A stretch of 64,000 nucleotides of DNA from an uncultured Acetatifactor sp. (GCA_910577665.1 CAJTOJ010000014.1:1-64000); one strand, 5' to 3'; shown: positions 35,060 to 44,133, counted from the stretch's first letter. Made by a program: numbers and translations. Notes: generated from the letters alone by a model not told the origin.

Positions 35060-35140
35060 AAAATGCGCATGATCCGTCCTCTTTTTGGACATGGTGTCTT
35101 TTGCTGTCGCCAGACCGGGGAATATGGCGATGGAAAATAC

Positions 35141-35169
35141 TGTAAACATGGCAATCTTTTCGGTATACT
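35141..35169 (+). promoter_or_regulatory. Possible promoter of the repeat-tailed membrane protein
   Basis: TGTAAA (35141-35146), 17-base spacer, TATACT (35164-35169). The -35 match is weak. Confidence 0.35.
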
Positions 35170-35243
35170 TAGAGATACAGAAGGGCAGGGACTGCCTGGA
35201 GGGTATCCGGGGATAGGCTTCTGGCCTTGGAAAGAGGTGTCAT

Positions 35244-36503
35244 ATGCTTCGTATATTTATGGAAGAAAAAGTATTTTCAGCCCTGATGCTTGCATGTATG
35301 GTGGTCAGTATTTTCCTGCGGTTGCTGCTGGGCCTGTTATATCGGAAAATGATAAAAGAAGCAGACAACATGGCAATCACAGACAACAAGATGCTGAAAC
35401 AATGCAAACTGAAATTTGCCAATTGTTATCAGCTGGGCAATGGTGTAGCCAATATTCCTGTTTTTGTGGATAAATTCCTGAACCGTCTCTCCCTGGGCCC
35501 GCTGTCCTTTGAGATGATGTACCACCTGTCGGGACAGACCATCCTGCTTTCCGTGGTGTTTGCCGGAGTGGGGATCTGCCGATGCATTCTGAAGGGATGG
35601 ACCCTGGGAGCCATATTGCCCTTTTATATCATCAGTTTTATGGGCCTGTATCTGTATTTTTCTGTGTCTACGGTGGTGGATGTAAGGGGAAAGAAGCGTA
35701 TCCTGAAGGTAAACCTGGTGGATTACCTGGAAAATCACCTCTCTCCCAGGATTGATGTGACCAGGGCAGACATGGAGATGCTCTATGGGTACCAGGATGC
35801 CACCTGTGAGGCCATGGGATATGGCGCTGTAAGAGGAGGCGGTTATGGATATGGTTACGGCGATGGCTATAGCGGGGAGACTGTCGTATCAACCAGGGCA
35901 GGGAAAAGACGGGGCGGAAGGGCTGGCAGCCCTGCCAGACAGCTTCCTGGCGGAAAGGAAGGCCGCGGCGGCAGGAGGGCACGGGCAAAGGCAGGTGTTC
36001 CAGAGAAACGTACGGTCCAGCTTATGCCCATCGGGAACCGGCTGGCTGCGGCACCAGGCAGGGAAGCTGTGCCAGAGGAGACAATGGAGGAATACCAGGT
36101 AAGAGGAGTCCGGGGCCGGATGCAGGTTCCGGCAGGAGCCTATGGGCAGCAGCCGGGTGCGCAGGGCCAGACAGGAGCCTATGGGCAGCAGCCGGGTGCG
36201 CAGGGTCAGGCAGATGTCTATGGACAACAGCCGGGTGCGCAGGGTCGGGCAGGTGTCTATGGACAACAGCCGGGAAGACAGGGTGGAACCTATGGCCAGC
36301 AGGAGGAGATCCGTGGCCAGGAGGGTTATAGTGCCGTGGAAGGCAATATGGAGCCAGAGAAAGCCTGGTTCATGGAAGAGCTGGAGCAGAACCCGGTGGC
36401 TGGTCCTGGCGGTACAGACAGCCAGGGCAGCAGCCCGGAGGATTCCGCGGAAGTGACGGAGGAGGAACTGGAAGCACTGCTAAAGGAGTTCCTGGCAACT
36501 TGA
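35244..36503 (+). CDS. Membrane protein with Gly/Gln tandem-repeat tail, unknown function
   Basis: 419 residues. Residues 1-160 hold hydrophobic segments (ALMLACMVVSIFLRLLLGLLY, LLSVVFAGVGICR, AILPFYIISFMGLYLYF) around a conserved-looking soluble loop FANCYQLGNGVANIPVFVDK. The rest is low-complexity: a basic stretch (220-270, many Arg/Gly) and a Gly-Gln-Pro tail with 13-residue tandem repeats, ending in an acidic SPEDSAEVTEEELEALL. The N-terminal part looks like a conserved Lachnospiraceae protein family without assigned function; the tail is probably disordered and cytoplasmic. AAAGAGGTGT precedes the ATG. Confidence 0.75.
   Translation: MLRIFMEEKVFSALMLACMVVSIFLRLLLGLLYRKMIKEADNMAITDNKMLKQCKLKFANCYQLGNGVANIPVFVDKFLNRLSLGPLSFEMMYHLSGQTILLSVVFAGVGICRCILKGWTLGAILPFYIISFMGLYLYFSVSTVVDVRGKKRILKVNLVDYLENHLSPRIDVTRADMEMLYGYQDATCEAMGYGAVRGGGYGYGYGDGYSGETVVSTRAGKRRGGRAGSPARQLPGGKEGRGGRRARAKAGVPEKRTVQLMPIGNRLAAAPGREAVPEETMEEYQVRGVRGRMQVPAGAYGQQPGAQGQTGAYGQQPGAQGQADVYGQQPGAQGRAGVYGQQPGRQGGTYGQQEEIRGQEGYSAVEGNMEPEKAWFMEELEQNPVAGPGGTDSQGSSPEDSAEVTEEELEALLKEFLAT
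36135..36287 (+). repeat. 39-base tandem repeats in coding sequence
   Basis: Four near-identical units (36135-36173, 36174-36212, 36213-36251, 36252-36287 shortened) encode GAYGQQPGAQGQT and variants. Unit size is a multiple of three, so copy number can change without frameshift. Confidence 0.85.
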
Positions 36504-36656
36504 TCCTGGAACATAAGAGGCGGTATCCGTTTTGACCAGGGGATGGGGTTCCATATTCGGTGAGGAGAAGTTACAATGAGGGGTGGAACCAGGGAGGCCT
36601 GGAGAGGGCAGTCCTGGAGGAAAAGGCCTGTATGGCGGTACGCAGGGGGTATGCAT

Positions 36657-37619
36657 ATGAAGATCGTAATATTGGAGAGAAACAGTGTGGGAACGGATGT
36701 GTCCGTGGACTGCATCCGGGATTTTGGAGATGTGACCATATATGACAATACTGTCACAATAGACCAGGTGAGGGAACGGGTCAAGGATGCACAGATCATC
36801 ATTGCCAACAAGTCTCCCATGAACCGGGAAACCCTGGAAGGGGCTGGCCAGGTGAAACTGATCTGTGAATTTGCCACAGGCTATGACAACTGCGACCTGG
36901 AATACTGTAACAGCCGTGGCATCAAGGTGGCCAATGTGAGGGATTACTGTACTGCCATGGTAGCGCAGCACACTTTTACCCTGGCCCTGGCTCTGAGCCA
37001 GAAGCTGATACATTATGACACCTATGTCAAATCGGGAGCCTACAGTGCCCAGGACCGGTTTTCCAATTTCGACCTGCCTTTTTGTGAGCTGGAAGGGAAG
37101 ACCTGGGGCATTGTGGGCATGGGGAATATTGGAAGACGGGTAGCCAGCATCGCCACTGCATTTGGCTGCCGGGTGATCTTTCATTCCATTACCGGCAGGA
37201 GCGTATGCCGGGAATATCTCCAGGTGGACAAGGATACCCTTCTGAGGGAGAGCGACTTCCTGTCCCTGCATTGCCCTTTAAGCCCGCTTTCCAGGAATTT
37301 CATTGACAGGAAAGCCCTTTGGAAGATGAAGAAGACAGCTGTGCTGGTGAATGTGGCCCGGGGAGCGGTAGTGGATAATAAGGCACTATATGAGGCCCTG
37401 GAGGCAGGGCAGATCGGGGCAGCAGGGTTGGACGTGGTAGAGAAGGAACCCCTGGAGGAGCGCAATCCCCTGTGCAGGTGTAAGGACAGCAGCCGCCTGA
37501 TCATCACACCCCATCTGGCCTGGGCCAGTGTGGAGGCCCGTACCCGTTGTGTACAGGAGGCATACGAAAATATCAGGGCATATCTGCGGGGGGAAGACAG
37601 GAATGTGGTAAACGGATAA
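36657..37619 (+). CDS. D-2-hydroxyacid dehydrogenase
   Basis: 320 residues. NAD-binding GxGxxG in WGIVGMGNIGRRVA, catalytic Arg and Glu in NVARGAVVD and LDVVEKEPL, and His in TPHLAW. It interconverts a D-2-hydroxyacid and a 2-ketoacid with NAD(P)H in the cytosol; the closest subgroup cannot be told (hydroxypyruvate/glyoxylate or lactate-like). ATGs at 36651 and 36657; the second is 7-8 bases from AGGGGGT (36644-36650) and is preferred. The frame upstream to 36576 is not supported. Confidence 0.88.
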   Translation: MKIVILERNSVGTDVSVDCIRDFGDVTIYDNTVTIDQVRERVKDAQIIIANKSPMNRETLEGAGQVKLICEFATGYDNCDLEYCNSRGIKVANVRDYCTAMVAQHTFTLALALSQKLIHYDTYVKSGAYSAQDRFSNFDLPFCELEGKTWGIVGMGNIGRRVASIATAFGCRVIFHSITGRSVCREYLQVDKDTLLRESDFLSLHCPLSPLSRNFIDRKALWKMKKTAVLVNVARGAVVDNKALYEALEAGQIGAAGLDVVEKEPLEERNPLCRCKDSSRLIITPHLAWASVEARTRCVQEAYENIRAYLRGEDRNVVNG

Positions 37620-37665
37620 GAAACAGGACATGGGTAAATCAGTGGTATGGGAATACCGGAATGCC

Positions 37666-37694
37666 TTGACATTTCACCGGATTCATAGTAAAGT
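37666..37694 (+). promoter_or_regulatory. Promoter of the GtrA-like gene
   Basis: TTGACA (37666-37671), 17-base spacer, TAAAGT (37689-37694), about 50 bases before the start codon. Confidence 0.6.
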
Positions 37695-37741
37695 GATAAC
37701 CATTCAAGGGTCATGTAAGCTGACAGGAATGGAGACAGGAA

Positions 37742-38167
37742 ATGATAACCAAGATAAAGGCACTCTGTAAAAAACATGAAGAAATCATAGCCTACCTGAT
37801 CGTAGGTGTCCTTACCACGATTGTGTCCTGGGCGGCCAAGTTCCTGGCCAATGCCTTATTCTTCCACAATACCATGTATCCAACCCCGGTGGAGAATTTC
37901 ATTCTCAGCACCATCAACTGGACAGCAGGTGTTATATTTGCTTATTTCACCAACCGGAAATATGTCTTCAAGAGCCACGATCCTATGCGGAAAGAGGCTC
38001 CTAAATTTGTACTTTCCAGGGTGTCCACCTGGCTTTTGGACATTGTGGTCATGCAGATCTTCACGGCACTGGGGCTGAATCTGGTGGCGGGGACAGTTGT
38101 CTCGGCCGTCCTGGTCACGGTTGCAAATTATGTGTTCAGCAAGCTGTTTGTGTTCCAGAAGAAATAG
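37742..38167 (+). CDS. GtrA-family membrane protein
   Basis: 141 residues, four membrane spans (YLIVGVLTTIVSWAAKFLAN, WTAGVIFAYFTNRKYVF, and two later, VSTWLLDIVVMQIF and VVSAVLVTVANYVFSKLFVF). FTNRKYVF after the second span and the C-terminal KLFVF are GtrA hallmarks. GtrA-like proteins help move or flip polyprenyl-linked sugars for cell-surface glycosylation. Its 3' end overlaps the convergent mtnN gene by 32 bases. Confidence 0.85.
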   Translation: MITKIKALCKKHEEIIAYLIVGVLTTIVSWAAKFLANALFFHNTMYPTPVENFILSTINWTAGVIFAYFTNRKYVFKSHDPMRKEAPKFVLSRVSTWLLDIVVMQIFTALGLNLVAGTVVSAVLVTVANYVFSKLFVFQKK

Positions 38168-38858
38168 CAGCCACCAGTTCCCACACCAATGCTGCAGAGT
38201 GTCTGGCCGCAGCAGACTCAAACACAGGATAATCTACCTGGGCACTGTTGTCTGCCTTGTCGGAGATAGCCCGGATGATGACAAAGGGAATCTGGTTCAG
38301 GGAAGCGCCATGTGCTATGGCGGCGCCCTCCATCTCTGCACAGTCTCCCTGGAACTGGCTGATAAGGCGGGATTTTACATCGCTATCCGAGATAAACTGA
38401 TCCCCGCTGACCACCCGTCCCATGTATACATGAATATCCGGGTTCACCCGTTCACAGGTTTCTTTCGCCAGCTGGGCCAGACGGCTGTCTGCAATAAATT
38501 CCCGGCATCCCAGCTGTGGGACTTCACCGGGCTGATAGCCGAAAATGGTGGCATCCACATCGTGGTGGAGGGCATCCGTAGAGACCAGGATGTCCCCGAT
38601 GTCCAGCCGGGCATTCAGGGAACCGGCCACCCCGGTATTGATGATGTGGGTTACATGGAAGAGGTCAGCCAGGATCTGGGTACACAGGGCGGCATTGACT
38701 TTTCCCACACCGCTGCGGACAATGACCACACTGGCTCCATGCAGGGTGCCTTCGTGGAATTCCATGCCGGCTTTTTTCTCTATTTTCGATAAGGTCATTC
38801 TGGCCTTTAATTCTTCTACTTCCAGTTCCATAGCGCCTATGATTCCGATTTTGTTCAT
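38136..38858 (-). CDS. mtnN: 5'-methylthioadenosine/S-adenosylhomocysteine nucleosidase
   Basis: Hydrolyses SAH and MTA to adenine plus S-ribosylhomocysteine or methylthioribose; its product feeds LuxS, encoded just upstream. 240 residues. MNKIGIIGAMELEVEEL, GVGKVNAA and NTGVAGSLN, then GAEMEGAAIAHGA-type loop (here DCAEMEGAAIAH) and VIIRAISDKAD, with the catalytic Asp in SD. ATG 38858 follows AGGAGGAA. The last codons overlap the 3' end of GtrA, so the two transcripts are antisense there. Confidence 0.92.
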   Translation of the reverse strand: MNKIGIIGAMELEVEELKARMTLSKIEKKAGMEFHEGTLHGASVVIVRSGVGKVNAALCTQILADLFHVTHIINTGVAGSLNARLDIGDILVSTDALHHDVDATIFGYQPGEVPQLGCREFIADSRLAQLAKETCERVNPDIHVYMGRVVSGDQFISDSDVKSRLISQFQGDCAEMEGAAIAHGASLNQIPFVIIRAISDKADNSAQVDYPVFESAAARHSAALVWELVAAISSGTQTAC

Positions 38859-38968
38859 GTCAGAGATTCCTCCTGTTTGCTTATATTGATTCCAGGTACC
38901 TGCTCCTTTGAAAGAAATGAAACGTCTGGGATGACTGGCAGGCTGTCCTTTTAAGTGGTGCAGGGGCA

Positions 38969-39448
38969 TCAGGCAGGATATACCAGCCGCTCCTCTTTGA
39001 TGTCATAGAGTACTTCTTCTAAATATCTCTTGGCCAGATATCTGGCCATACCCAGGTTCATGTCCAGGTAGTTGCCGCAGTCTTTGGGATCTGCACCGGG
39101 CACCTGCCCTTCAAAATCCCGGATAAATTCATACATCTGTGTCACCAGGGGCAGAATATCCCTGGAGGTGTATTCCCCTGCCAGCAACAGGTAGAAACCG
39201 GTGCGGCAGCCCATGGGCCCGAAGTAGACTGTTTTATCCTTGTACATGGGATGGTTGCGCAGGAAAGTGGCCCCCAGATGCTCTATGGTGTGTACTTCTG
39301 CAGTGTTCATCACAGGCTCCTCATTGGGGCTTGTCATGCGCAGGTCAAAGGTAGTGATTCCCTGGGAACCGATGGTATCCCTCCGGGAGACATAGACACC
39401 TGGCTGTAGCCTGATATGGTCAATGGTAAAGCTTGCAATTTTCTCCAT
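38969..39448 (-). CDS. luxS: S-ribosylhomocysteine lyase
   Basis: Splits S-ribosylhomocysteine into homocysteine and DPD, the precursor of the AI-2 signal. 159 residues. The metal site is HTIEHLGATFLRN (HxxEH) with the Cys in GPMGCRTGFYLL, and the C-terminal part includes CGNYLDMNLGMA. Its promoter has an extended -10 (see 39500). It is 110 bases upstream of mtnN on the same strand, so both steps of SAH recycling are co-encoded. Confidence 0.95.
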   Translation of the reverse strand: MEKIASFTIDHIRLQPGVYVSRRDTIGSQGITTFDLRMTSPNEEPVMNTAEVHTIEHLGATFLRNHPMYKDKTVYFGPMGCRTGFYLLLAGEYTSRDILPLVTQMYEFIRDFEGQVPGADPKDCGNYLDMNLGMARYLAKRYLEEVLYDIKEERLVYPA

Positions 39449-39499
39449 AAATAAAACCTCCTATTCTGGTTTGCTCTGGATTTTACTCTCTGTTGTCCT

Positions 39500-39508
39500 A
39501 TTGTAGCA
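39500..39508 (-). promoter_or_regulatory. Extended -10 element of the luxS promoter
   Basis: The minus strand reads TGCTACAAT here, an extended -10 box; no good -35 is seen at the usual distance. It sits about 50 bases before the luxS start. Confidence 0.45.
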
Positions 39509-39540
39509 TACATTCCCCACCAATAAAAGAGCGAAAAGAA

Positions 39541-39574
39541 CGTTGTTGTGAGCGGTGTAGCCATGAATGGTAAC
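39541..39574 (+). repeat. Fragment of the MITE-like family (copy F, right end)
   Basis: CGTTGTTGTGAGCGGTGTAG followed by CCATGAATGGTAAC matches the right end of copy B (42565-42597) with several substitutions. Only the terminal part is present. Confidence 0.45.
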
Positions 39575-39778
39575 TCCTGCTTATGGCGGTTTGCAACCAA
39601 AACAAGGTGCAAAGCAATCTGTTGACAGGCGTCTTGCGTTGTTATGATAAATGGGAAGCAGTAATTTCACTTTACAGAACCTGTTTCCTGGCAGAGGTTT
39701 GGGAGGAATTTTTACCGAAAGCTAAAATTTCACATTCCCCATGCCAATGGGGATCATGGAAAAAGCGAGGTGTGTGGT

Positions 39779-40117
39779 ATGAGAGCAGGGAAAAAAGATC
39801 TCAATATACAGATCGGGAAAAGGTTGCAGGACGCCAGGGAAAACAGCGGATATACCCAGGAAGTCTTTGCGGAGGCCCTGGATGTGAGTGTGGAACATTA
39901 CAGGAAACTGGAGAGCGGTGCTTATGGCCTGCAGCTGGAGAAACTGGTGGTCCTGCATGACAAATACAAGATAGACCCCACCAGTCTGATCACAGGGGAG
40001 AAGAATCACGGTTTTGACCTGGAGACTTTCCTGGCAAACTGTAGCAGGGAGGAGAGGAATGCATTTATTGCCCGGATACTTTCTTATATGGAAAAATGGA
40101 TGACGGAAAGGGGATGA
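39779..40117 (+). CDS. XRE-family helix-turn-helix regulator
   Basis: 112 residues. The HTH_3 fold spans about residues 10-65: IGKRLQDARENSGYTQEVFA then LDVSVEHYRKLESGAYG. The remaining 40 residues (CSREERNAFIARILSYMEKW) are helical, perhaps for dimerisation. ATG 39779 is chosen with GCGAGG upstream; a GTG at 39770 is less likely. It stands alone before a terminator, so its targets are not evident from context. Confidence 0.85.
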   Translation: MRAGKKDLNIQIGKRLQDARENSGYTQEVFAEALDVSVEHYRKLESGAYGLQLEKLVVLHDKYKIDPTSLITGEKNHGFDLETFLANCSREERNAFIARILSYMEKWMTERG

Positions 40118-40144
40118 ACCATTCACCCTGGGTGCAACTGCCGT

Positions 40145-40182
40145 ATACCACAGGGAATGGGGATGTGCATTCCCTGTGGTAT
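40145..40182. terminator. Bidirectional hairpin between convergent genes
   Basis: ATACCACAGGGAAT (40145-40158) pairs perfectly with ATTCCCTGTGGTAT (40169-40182), ten-base loop, between the XRE gene and the convergent glgX. Confidence 0.75.
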
Positions 40183-40224
40183 ATTGCTGTCTGCTATCTT
40201 CTGGATCCGTATCCGCACAGGTCA

Positions 40225-42333
40225 TTATCCGAATATGCGTACAGGGCGGAGGGTCAGCACCAGGGTAGAACGGGGGGCCATGCGGATCTGGAAGCCCTCT
40301 ATGGACAGGGGACCTTCCGGGCCTGGTATATTCTCCGGCAGGTACCAGCCGGAGGTATCTGCCTCCACCTGCCATTTCATACCCACGGGAAGCTCTGGCA
40401 GGAAACAATCCTGTTCTTCCCAGAATACATTGACCGCCAGGCATACGATATCATCTGTGGTATTGTCCCTGTTCCGGCCGGCGTAGACCACACAGAGCAC
40501 ATGGGTTCTTCCGTCCGGCTTCAGGATCTGGATTTCGGGAAGGCCAAAGGAGCAGTTCCCGGCGTACTTCCGCACCACATCATGGTCTTTCCGGAACTGG
40601 ATCATATATTTTGTGTAAGCAAAATGTCTTTTGTTCTTCACCAGGAAATCCCAGTCCAGCCATGACACTTCGTTGTCTTGACAGTAGGCATTGTTATTCC
40701 CGTACTGGGTATTGAGAAATTCATCCCCGGCCAGGAACATGGGAGTACCCCGGCTGGTCAGCAGTACTGTGATGGCATTCTGGGCCAGCTTCCGGCGCAG
40801 GGCCAGGATATCCGGGTCATCGGTTTCTCCTTCTGTGCCACAGTTCCAGCTGCGGTTGTCATTGCTGCCGTCCGTGTTGTTCCAGCCATTGGATTCGTTG
40901 TGTTTCATGGAATAAGAATACATGTCCCACAAGGTAAAACCGTCATGGCAGTTCAGGAAGTTCACAGAGGCGTTCTGGCCCCGGTGTTCCGGGGGATACA
41001 GATCCCTGGAACCGGTGATCCGGCAGCCGGCCAGGGCTGCCATGCCAAAATCCCCTTTTAGGAAATCCCGCATATCGTCCCGGTACCGCCCGTTCCACTC
41101 TGACCAGCGGCTCCAGGCAGGGAAGCTGCCCACCTGGTACAGTCCTCCGGCATCCCAGGCCTCGGCCACCAGCTTTACATTGCCCAGGATGGGGTCGAAG
41201 GCAAGATTCTGTAGCAGGGGAGGATTGTTCATGGGGGTGCCATCCTGGTTCCTTCCCAGGATGCTGGCCAGGTCAAACCGGAATCCGTCAATGTGATAGG
41301 AGGTGGTCCAGTACCGCAGGCACTCCAGAATCATCTGCTGCACCACGGGGTGGTTGCAGTTCATGGTATTGCCACAACCGCTGAAATTAAAATATTCACC
41401 ATTTGGCGTGAGCATGTAGTAAATATTGTTGTCAAAGCCCTTGAAGGAAAAGCAGGGGCCATACTCATTTCCCTCGGCAGTGTGGTTGAACACCACATCC
41501 AGGAAGCACTCAATCCCGTTCTCATGCAGGCACTTGATCAGGGCTTTCAGCTCATTCCCTTCCCGGTTGTATTCAATATTGCCCGCATAGCTGGTGTTGG
41601 GGGCGAAAAAGCTTACTGTGTTGTAGCCCCAGTAGTCCAGCAGATGCCTGCCATCTACCTCCCTGCTGTCCTTCATCTCATCAAATTCGAACACAGGCAT
41701 CAGTTCCACGGCATTCACGCCAAGCTCTTTCAGATAAGGGATCTTCTCCATGACCCCGGCGAAGGTGCCTGGGTAAGCCACCTGTGAAGAAGCATGCCTT
41801 GTGAATCCCCGCACGTGCAGCTCATAGATCACCAGGTCTTCCATGGGGATCAGCAGGAGGGGCACACGGCCCCAGTCGAAGTTGTCCTGGACCACACGGG
41901 CCTTGTAGAAGCTGTCTTCCTTATTCTTGATTCCCCAGACGCTCTGCCCGGTGACAGCCTTGGCATAAGGATCCAGCAGGATCTTGTTGTGGTCAAAAAG
42001 TAGTCCCCTGGTTCTGTCATAGGGTCCGTCCAGCCTGTAAGCGTATTCAAATTCCTCTATATGCAGGCCGAATACGATCATGGAGTACACGTTGCCGATC
42101 CGGTAATGCTCCGGGAATTTCAGCACTGCATAAGGGGTATTCTCCATCCTGTGGAACAAAAGCAGTTCGCAGGAGGTGGCCCCGGTGGAATGGATGGTGA
42201 AATTCACACCCACGGGAATGGCAGTGGCACCGTTCAGCCCATACATGCCGGGTCTGACCTGGAAACCTTCGATTTCATCCATGGGAATCATATGGATGGT
42301 GCCGGTAGGGCTACTGTAGCTTAGATTGTTCAT
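40225..42333 (-). CDS. glgX: Glycogen debranching enzyme / isoamylase (GH13)
   Basis: Hydrolyses alpha-1,6 branches in glycogen-like glucan in the cytosol. 702 residues: N-terminal CBM48-like region (about 25-160), then the GH13 barrel with VVFNHTAEGN, DGFRFDLAS (catalytic Asp), VAEAWDAGG (Glu) and LNCHDGFTLWD (Asp), the four conserved regions of the GlgX/TreX group, and a C-terminal beta domain. No signal peptide. Start 42333 follows AAGGAA. Monocistronic; no other glycogen genes are in the window. Confidence 0.9.
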   Translation of the reverse strand: MNNLSYSSPTGTIHMIPMDEIEGFQVRPGMYGLNGATAIPVGVNFTIHSTGATSCELLLFHRMENTPYAVLKFPEHYRIGNVYSMIVFGLHIEEFEYAYRLDGPYDRTRGLLFDHNKILLDPYAKAVTGQSVWGIKNKEDSFYKARVVQDNFDWGRVPLLLIPMEDLVIYELHVRGFTRHASSQVAYPGTFAGVMEKIPYLKELGVNAVELMPVFEFDEMKDSREVDGRHLLDYWGYNTVSFFAPNTSYAGNIEYNREGNELKALIKCLHENGIECFLDVVFNHTAEGNEYGPCFSFKGFDNNIYYMLTPNGEYFNFSGCGNTMNCNHPVVQQMILECLRYWTTSYHIDGFRFDLASILGRNQDGTPMNNPPLLQNLAFDPILGNVKLVAEAWDAGGLYQVGSFPAWSRWSEWNGRYRDDMRDFLKGDFGMAALAGCRITGSRDLYPPEHRGQNASVNFLNCHDGFTLWDMYSYSMKHNESNGWNNTDGSNDNRSWNCGTEGETDDPDILALRRKLAQNAITVLLTSRGTPMFLAGDEFLNTQYGNNNAYCQDNEVSWLDWDFLVKNKRHFAYTKYMIQFRKDHDVVRKYAGNCSFGLPEIQILKPDGRTHVLCVVYAGRNRDNTTDDIVCLAVNVFWEEQDCFLPELPVGMKWQVEADTSGWYLPENIPGPEGPLSIEGFQIRMAPRSTLVLTLRPVRIFG

Positions 42334-42439
42334 GGCAGTGTTCCTTCCTGTTTTTGGGTCTTTTGTGGTAGCAGGGCTTTTCTATAGAGTATCATTTCCA
42401 GGCGGCAGGTGTCAAATATTTGTTAGTCTTTTCATGGTG

Positions 42440-42624
42440 TCTGTTCATCCGGCGTTCCGGTTCACCGGGCATTGCGGCCAGGTGTTTTCATGCGTTCTTT
42501 GCGTGACACACCCCGAGACTACAGGCGGCAAAATGAGAGTTCTTTGCTTATTTTGTGTGCATCACGTTGCTGTTTCGGCGTAGCCGTGCACAGTAACGAC
42601 AAACCCGGGACTACAGGCGGCAGC
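42440..42624 (+). repeat. MITE-like family, diverged full copy (copy B)
   Basis: Shares with copy A the ordered blocks CAGGTGTTTTCA, TTTGCGTGACA, CCCCGAGACT, ATTTTGTGTGCATCACGTTG and the right end GTGCACAGTAAC (42586-42597). A segment beginning GAC and reading ACTACAGGCGGCA occurs twice (about 42507-42533 and 42598-42622), an internal duplication. It ends just before the promoter of the sugar ABC operon. Confidence 0.55.
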
Positions 42625-42634
42625 CGTAAAATTG

Positions 42635-42663
42635 TGGACAACAGCAGGTATTTTCAGTATAAT
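42635..42663 (+). promoter_or_regulatory. Promoter of the sugar ABC operon
   Basis: TGGACA (42635-42640), 17-base spacer, perfect TATAAT (42658-42663). Confidence 0.65.
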
Positions 42664-42720
42664 GTAGGAAAAATGCAGGAAATGCAATGGATTCTTGTGA
42701 GACGGGCAGGGAGGTATCAT

Positions 42721-44133
42721 ATGAAAGTAGTATTACAGAACCTGACGAAGACATTTCCGGGACGGGGCCGGAAGGTACGGGAAGAAGTGGTGGCGGTCAG
42801 CAATTTTGACTTTGAGATCCCGGATGGCAGGCTGATCGGCCTTCTTGGCCCATCGGGCTGTGGGAAGAGCACTACACTGAACCTGATCAGCGGCCTGGTG
42901 AGACCTACCAGCGGCAGGATCTTTTTCGGGGAAGAGGATGTCACAGCCCTGGCACCGGAACACAGGGGGATCGGGCTGGTGTTCCAGAATTATGCCCTTT
43001 ACCCGCATCTGACGGTGAGGCAGAATATTACCTTTCCCCTGGAGAATTTAAAAGGAAAAGACAAGCTTTCCAGGCAGGAGATGGAAGAGAAAGCACTGGA
43101 GGCGGCGAGACTGGTGCAGATTGAAGAGCTGATGGACCGCAGGCCCGGGGAGTTGTCCGGAGGACAGCAGCAGCGGGTGGCCATTGCCCGCGCCCTGGTG
43201 AAACGTCCCAAGGTGCTTCTGCTGGACGAGCCGCTGTCCAACCTGGATGCAAGGCTGCGTCTCCAGACCAGGGAGGAGATCCGCAGGATCCAGAGAGAGA
43301 CAGGTATCACCACCATTTTCGTGACCCATGACCAGGAGGAAGCCATGAGCATCTCTGACCTGATTGTGGTCATGGAGGCCGGAGTGGTCCAGCAGACCGG
43401 CAGGCCCCAGGAGGTCTATGACGACCCGGAGAATCTGTTTGTGGCCAGATTCCTGGGAACCCCGCCCATCAATGTCTTTGAAGCACAGCAGAAAGGGGAC
43501 GGGCTGTATATAGGCGGGAACAGGGTGCTGTCCTGGACATCCATGCCAGAGGCAAAGAAGGCCGGGGCTGGAAGTGCCCCATGGGCAGACGGATCCGGAA
43601 ATGGTGTCCGGGCAGGCAAAACAGGGGACACAACCCAGCCGGACAAAGCAGGGGATGGGACAGGGACAGGATCCGGCACTGGGGACGGCATTACGCGGGA
43701 TGTGTATGTGGGTATCCGGCCGGAAGGCTTTCTCCTGCAGGCACAAGGTCCTCTCGTCTGCGAGCTGGACGGCGTGGAAGTCATGGGACGGGATGTCACC
43801 GTAGTGTCCACCCACCAGGCCTCCCGGAATACGAAGATCCGTTCCATTGTAAGTGCGGAGGGCTTAGAGCAGGCCGGGCTGACGGCATCTGCAGGCCAGG
43901 CGCAAGGGCCGGGAAGTCCGGGGCAGCCCAAATGGCATAGCCAGCAGGGGGCTTTGGTCCGGTTTGGATTAAATCCCCGCAAGGTGTTTGTGTTTGACAG
44001 ACAGACAGGGGAGAGAATCCGGCTGAACCTGGCAGACCTGGCAGAACATCCGGCGGCTGGGAAAGCTGTTGGACAGGCTCCAGATACGGCGGCGCAGGCA
44101 TCCGCCCCCACAGGCAGGGAGGCATCCATATGA
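42721..44133 (+). CDS. Sugar ABC transporter ATP-binding protein (MsmK/UgpC-like, extended)
   Basis: 470 residues, about 100 more than typical. Walker A GPSGCGKST, Q-loop FQNYALYPHL, signature LSGGQQQRVAIARAL, Walker B VLLLDEPLSNLD and H-loop VTHD. The C-terminal TOBE-like domain is interrupted by Gly/Thr/Ala-rich low-complexity linkers (about 285-320, 385-405, and the C-terminal 30 residues). Start ATG 42721 follows GGGAGG; the frame open from 42472 crosses the promoter and repeat B. Its stop overlaps the first permease start (ATGA), so the operon carries its own ATPase instead of sharing a general MsmK. Confidence 0.88.
   Translation: MKVVLQNLTKTFPGRGRKVREEVVAVSNFDFEIPDGRLIGLLGPSGCGKSTTLNLISGLVRPTSGRIFFGEEDVTALAPEHRGIGLVFQNYALYPHLTVRQNITFPLENLKGKDKLSRQEMEEKALEAARLVQIEELMDRRPGELSGGQQQRVAIARALVKRPKVLLLDEPLSNLDARLRLQTREEIRRIQRETGITTIFVTHDQEEAMSISDLIVVMEAGVVQQTGRPQEVYDDPENLFVARFLGTPPINVFEAQQKGDGLYIGGNRVLSWTSMPEAKKAGAGSAPWADGSGNGVRAGKTGDTTQPDKAGDGTGTGSGTGDGITRDVYVGIRPEGFLLQAQGPLVCELDGVEVMGRDVTVVSTHQASRNTKIRSIVSAEGLEQAGLTASAGQAQGPGSPGQPKWHSQQGALVRFGLNPRKVFVFDRQTGERIRLNLADLAEHPAAGKAVGQAPDTAAQASAPTGREASI

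Noticed and set aside
36135..36287. CRISPR-like array
   Set aside because: The repeats are directly tandem without spacers, in frame and encode a Gly-Gln protein tail. No cas genes are present.
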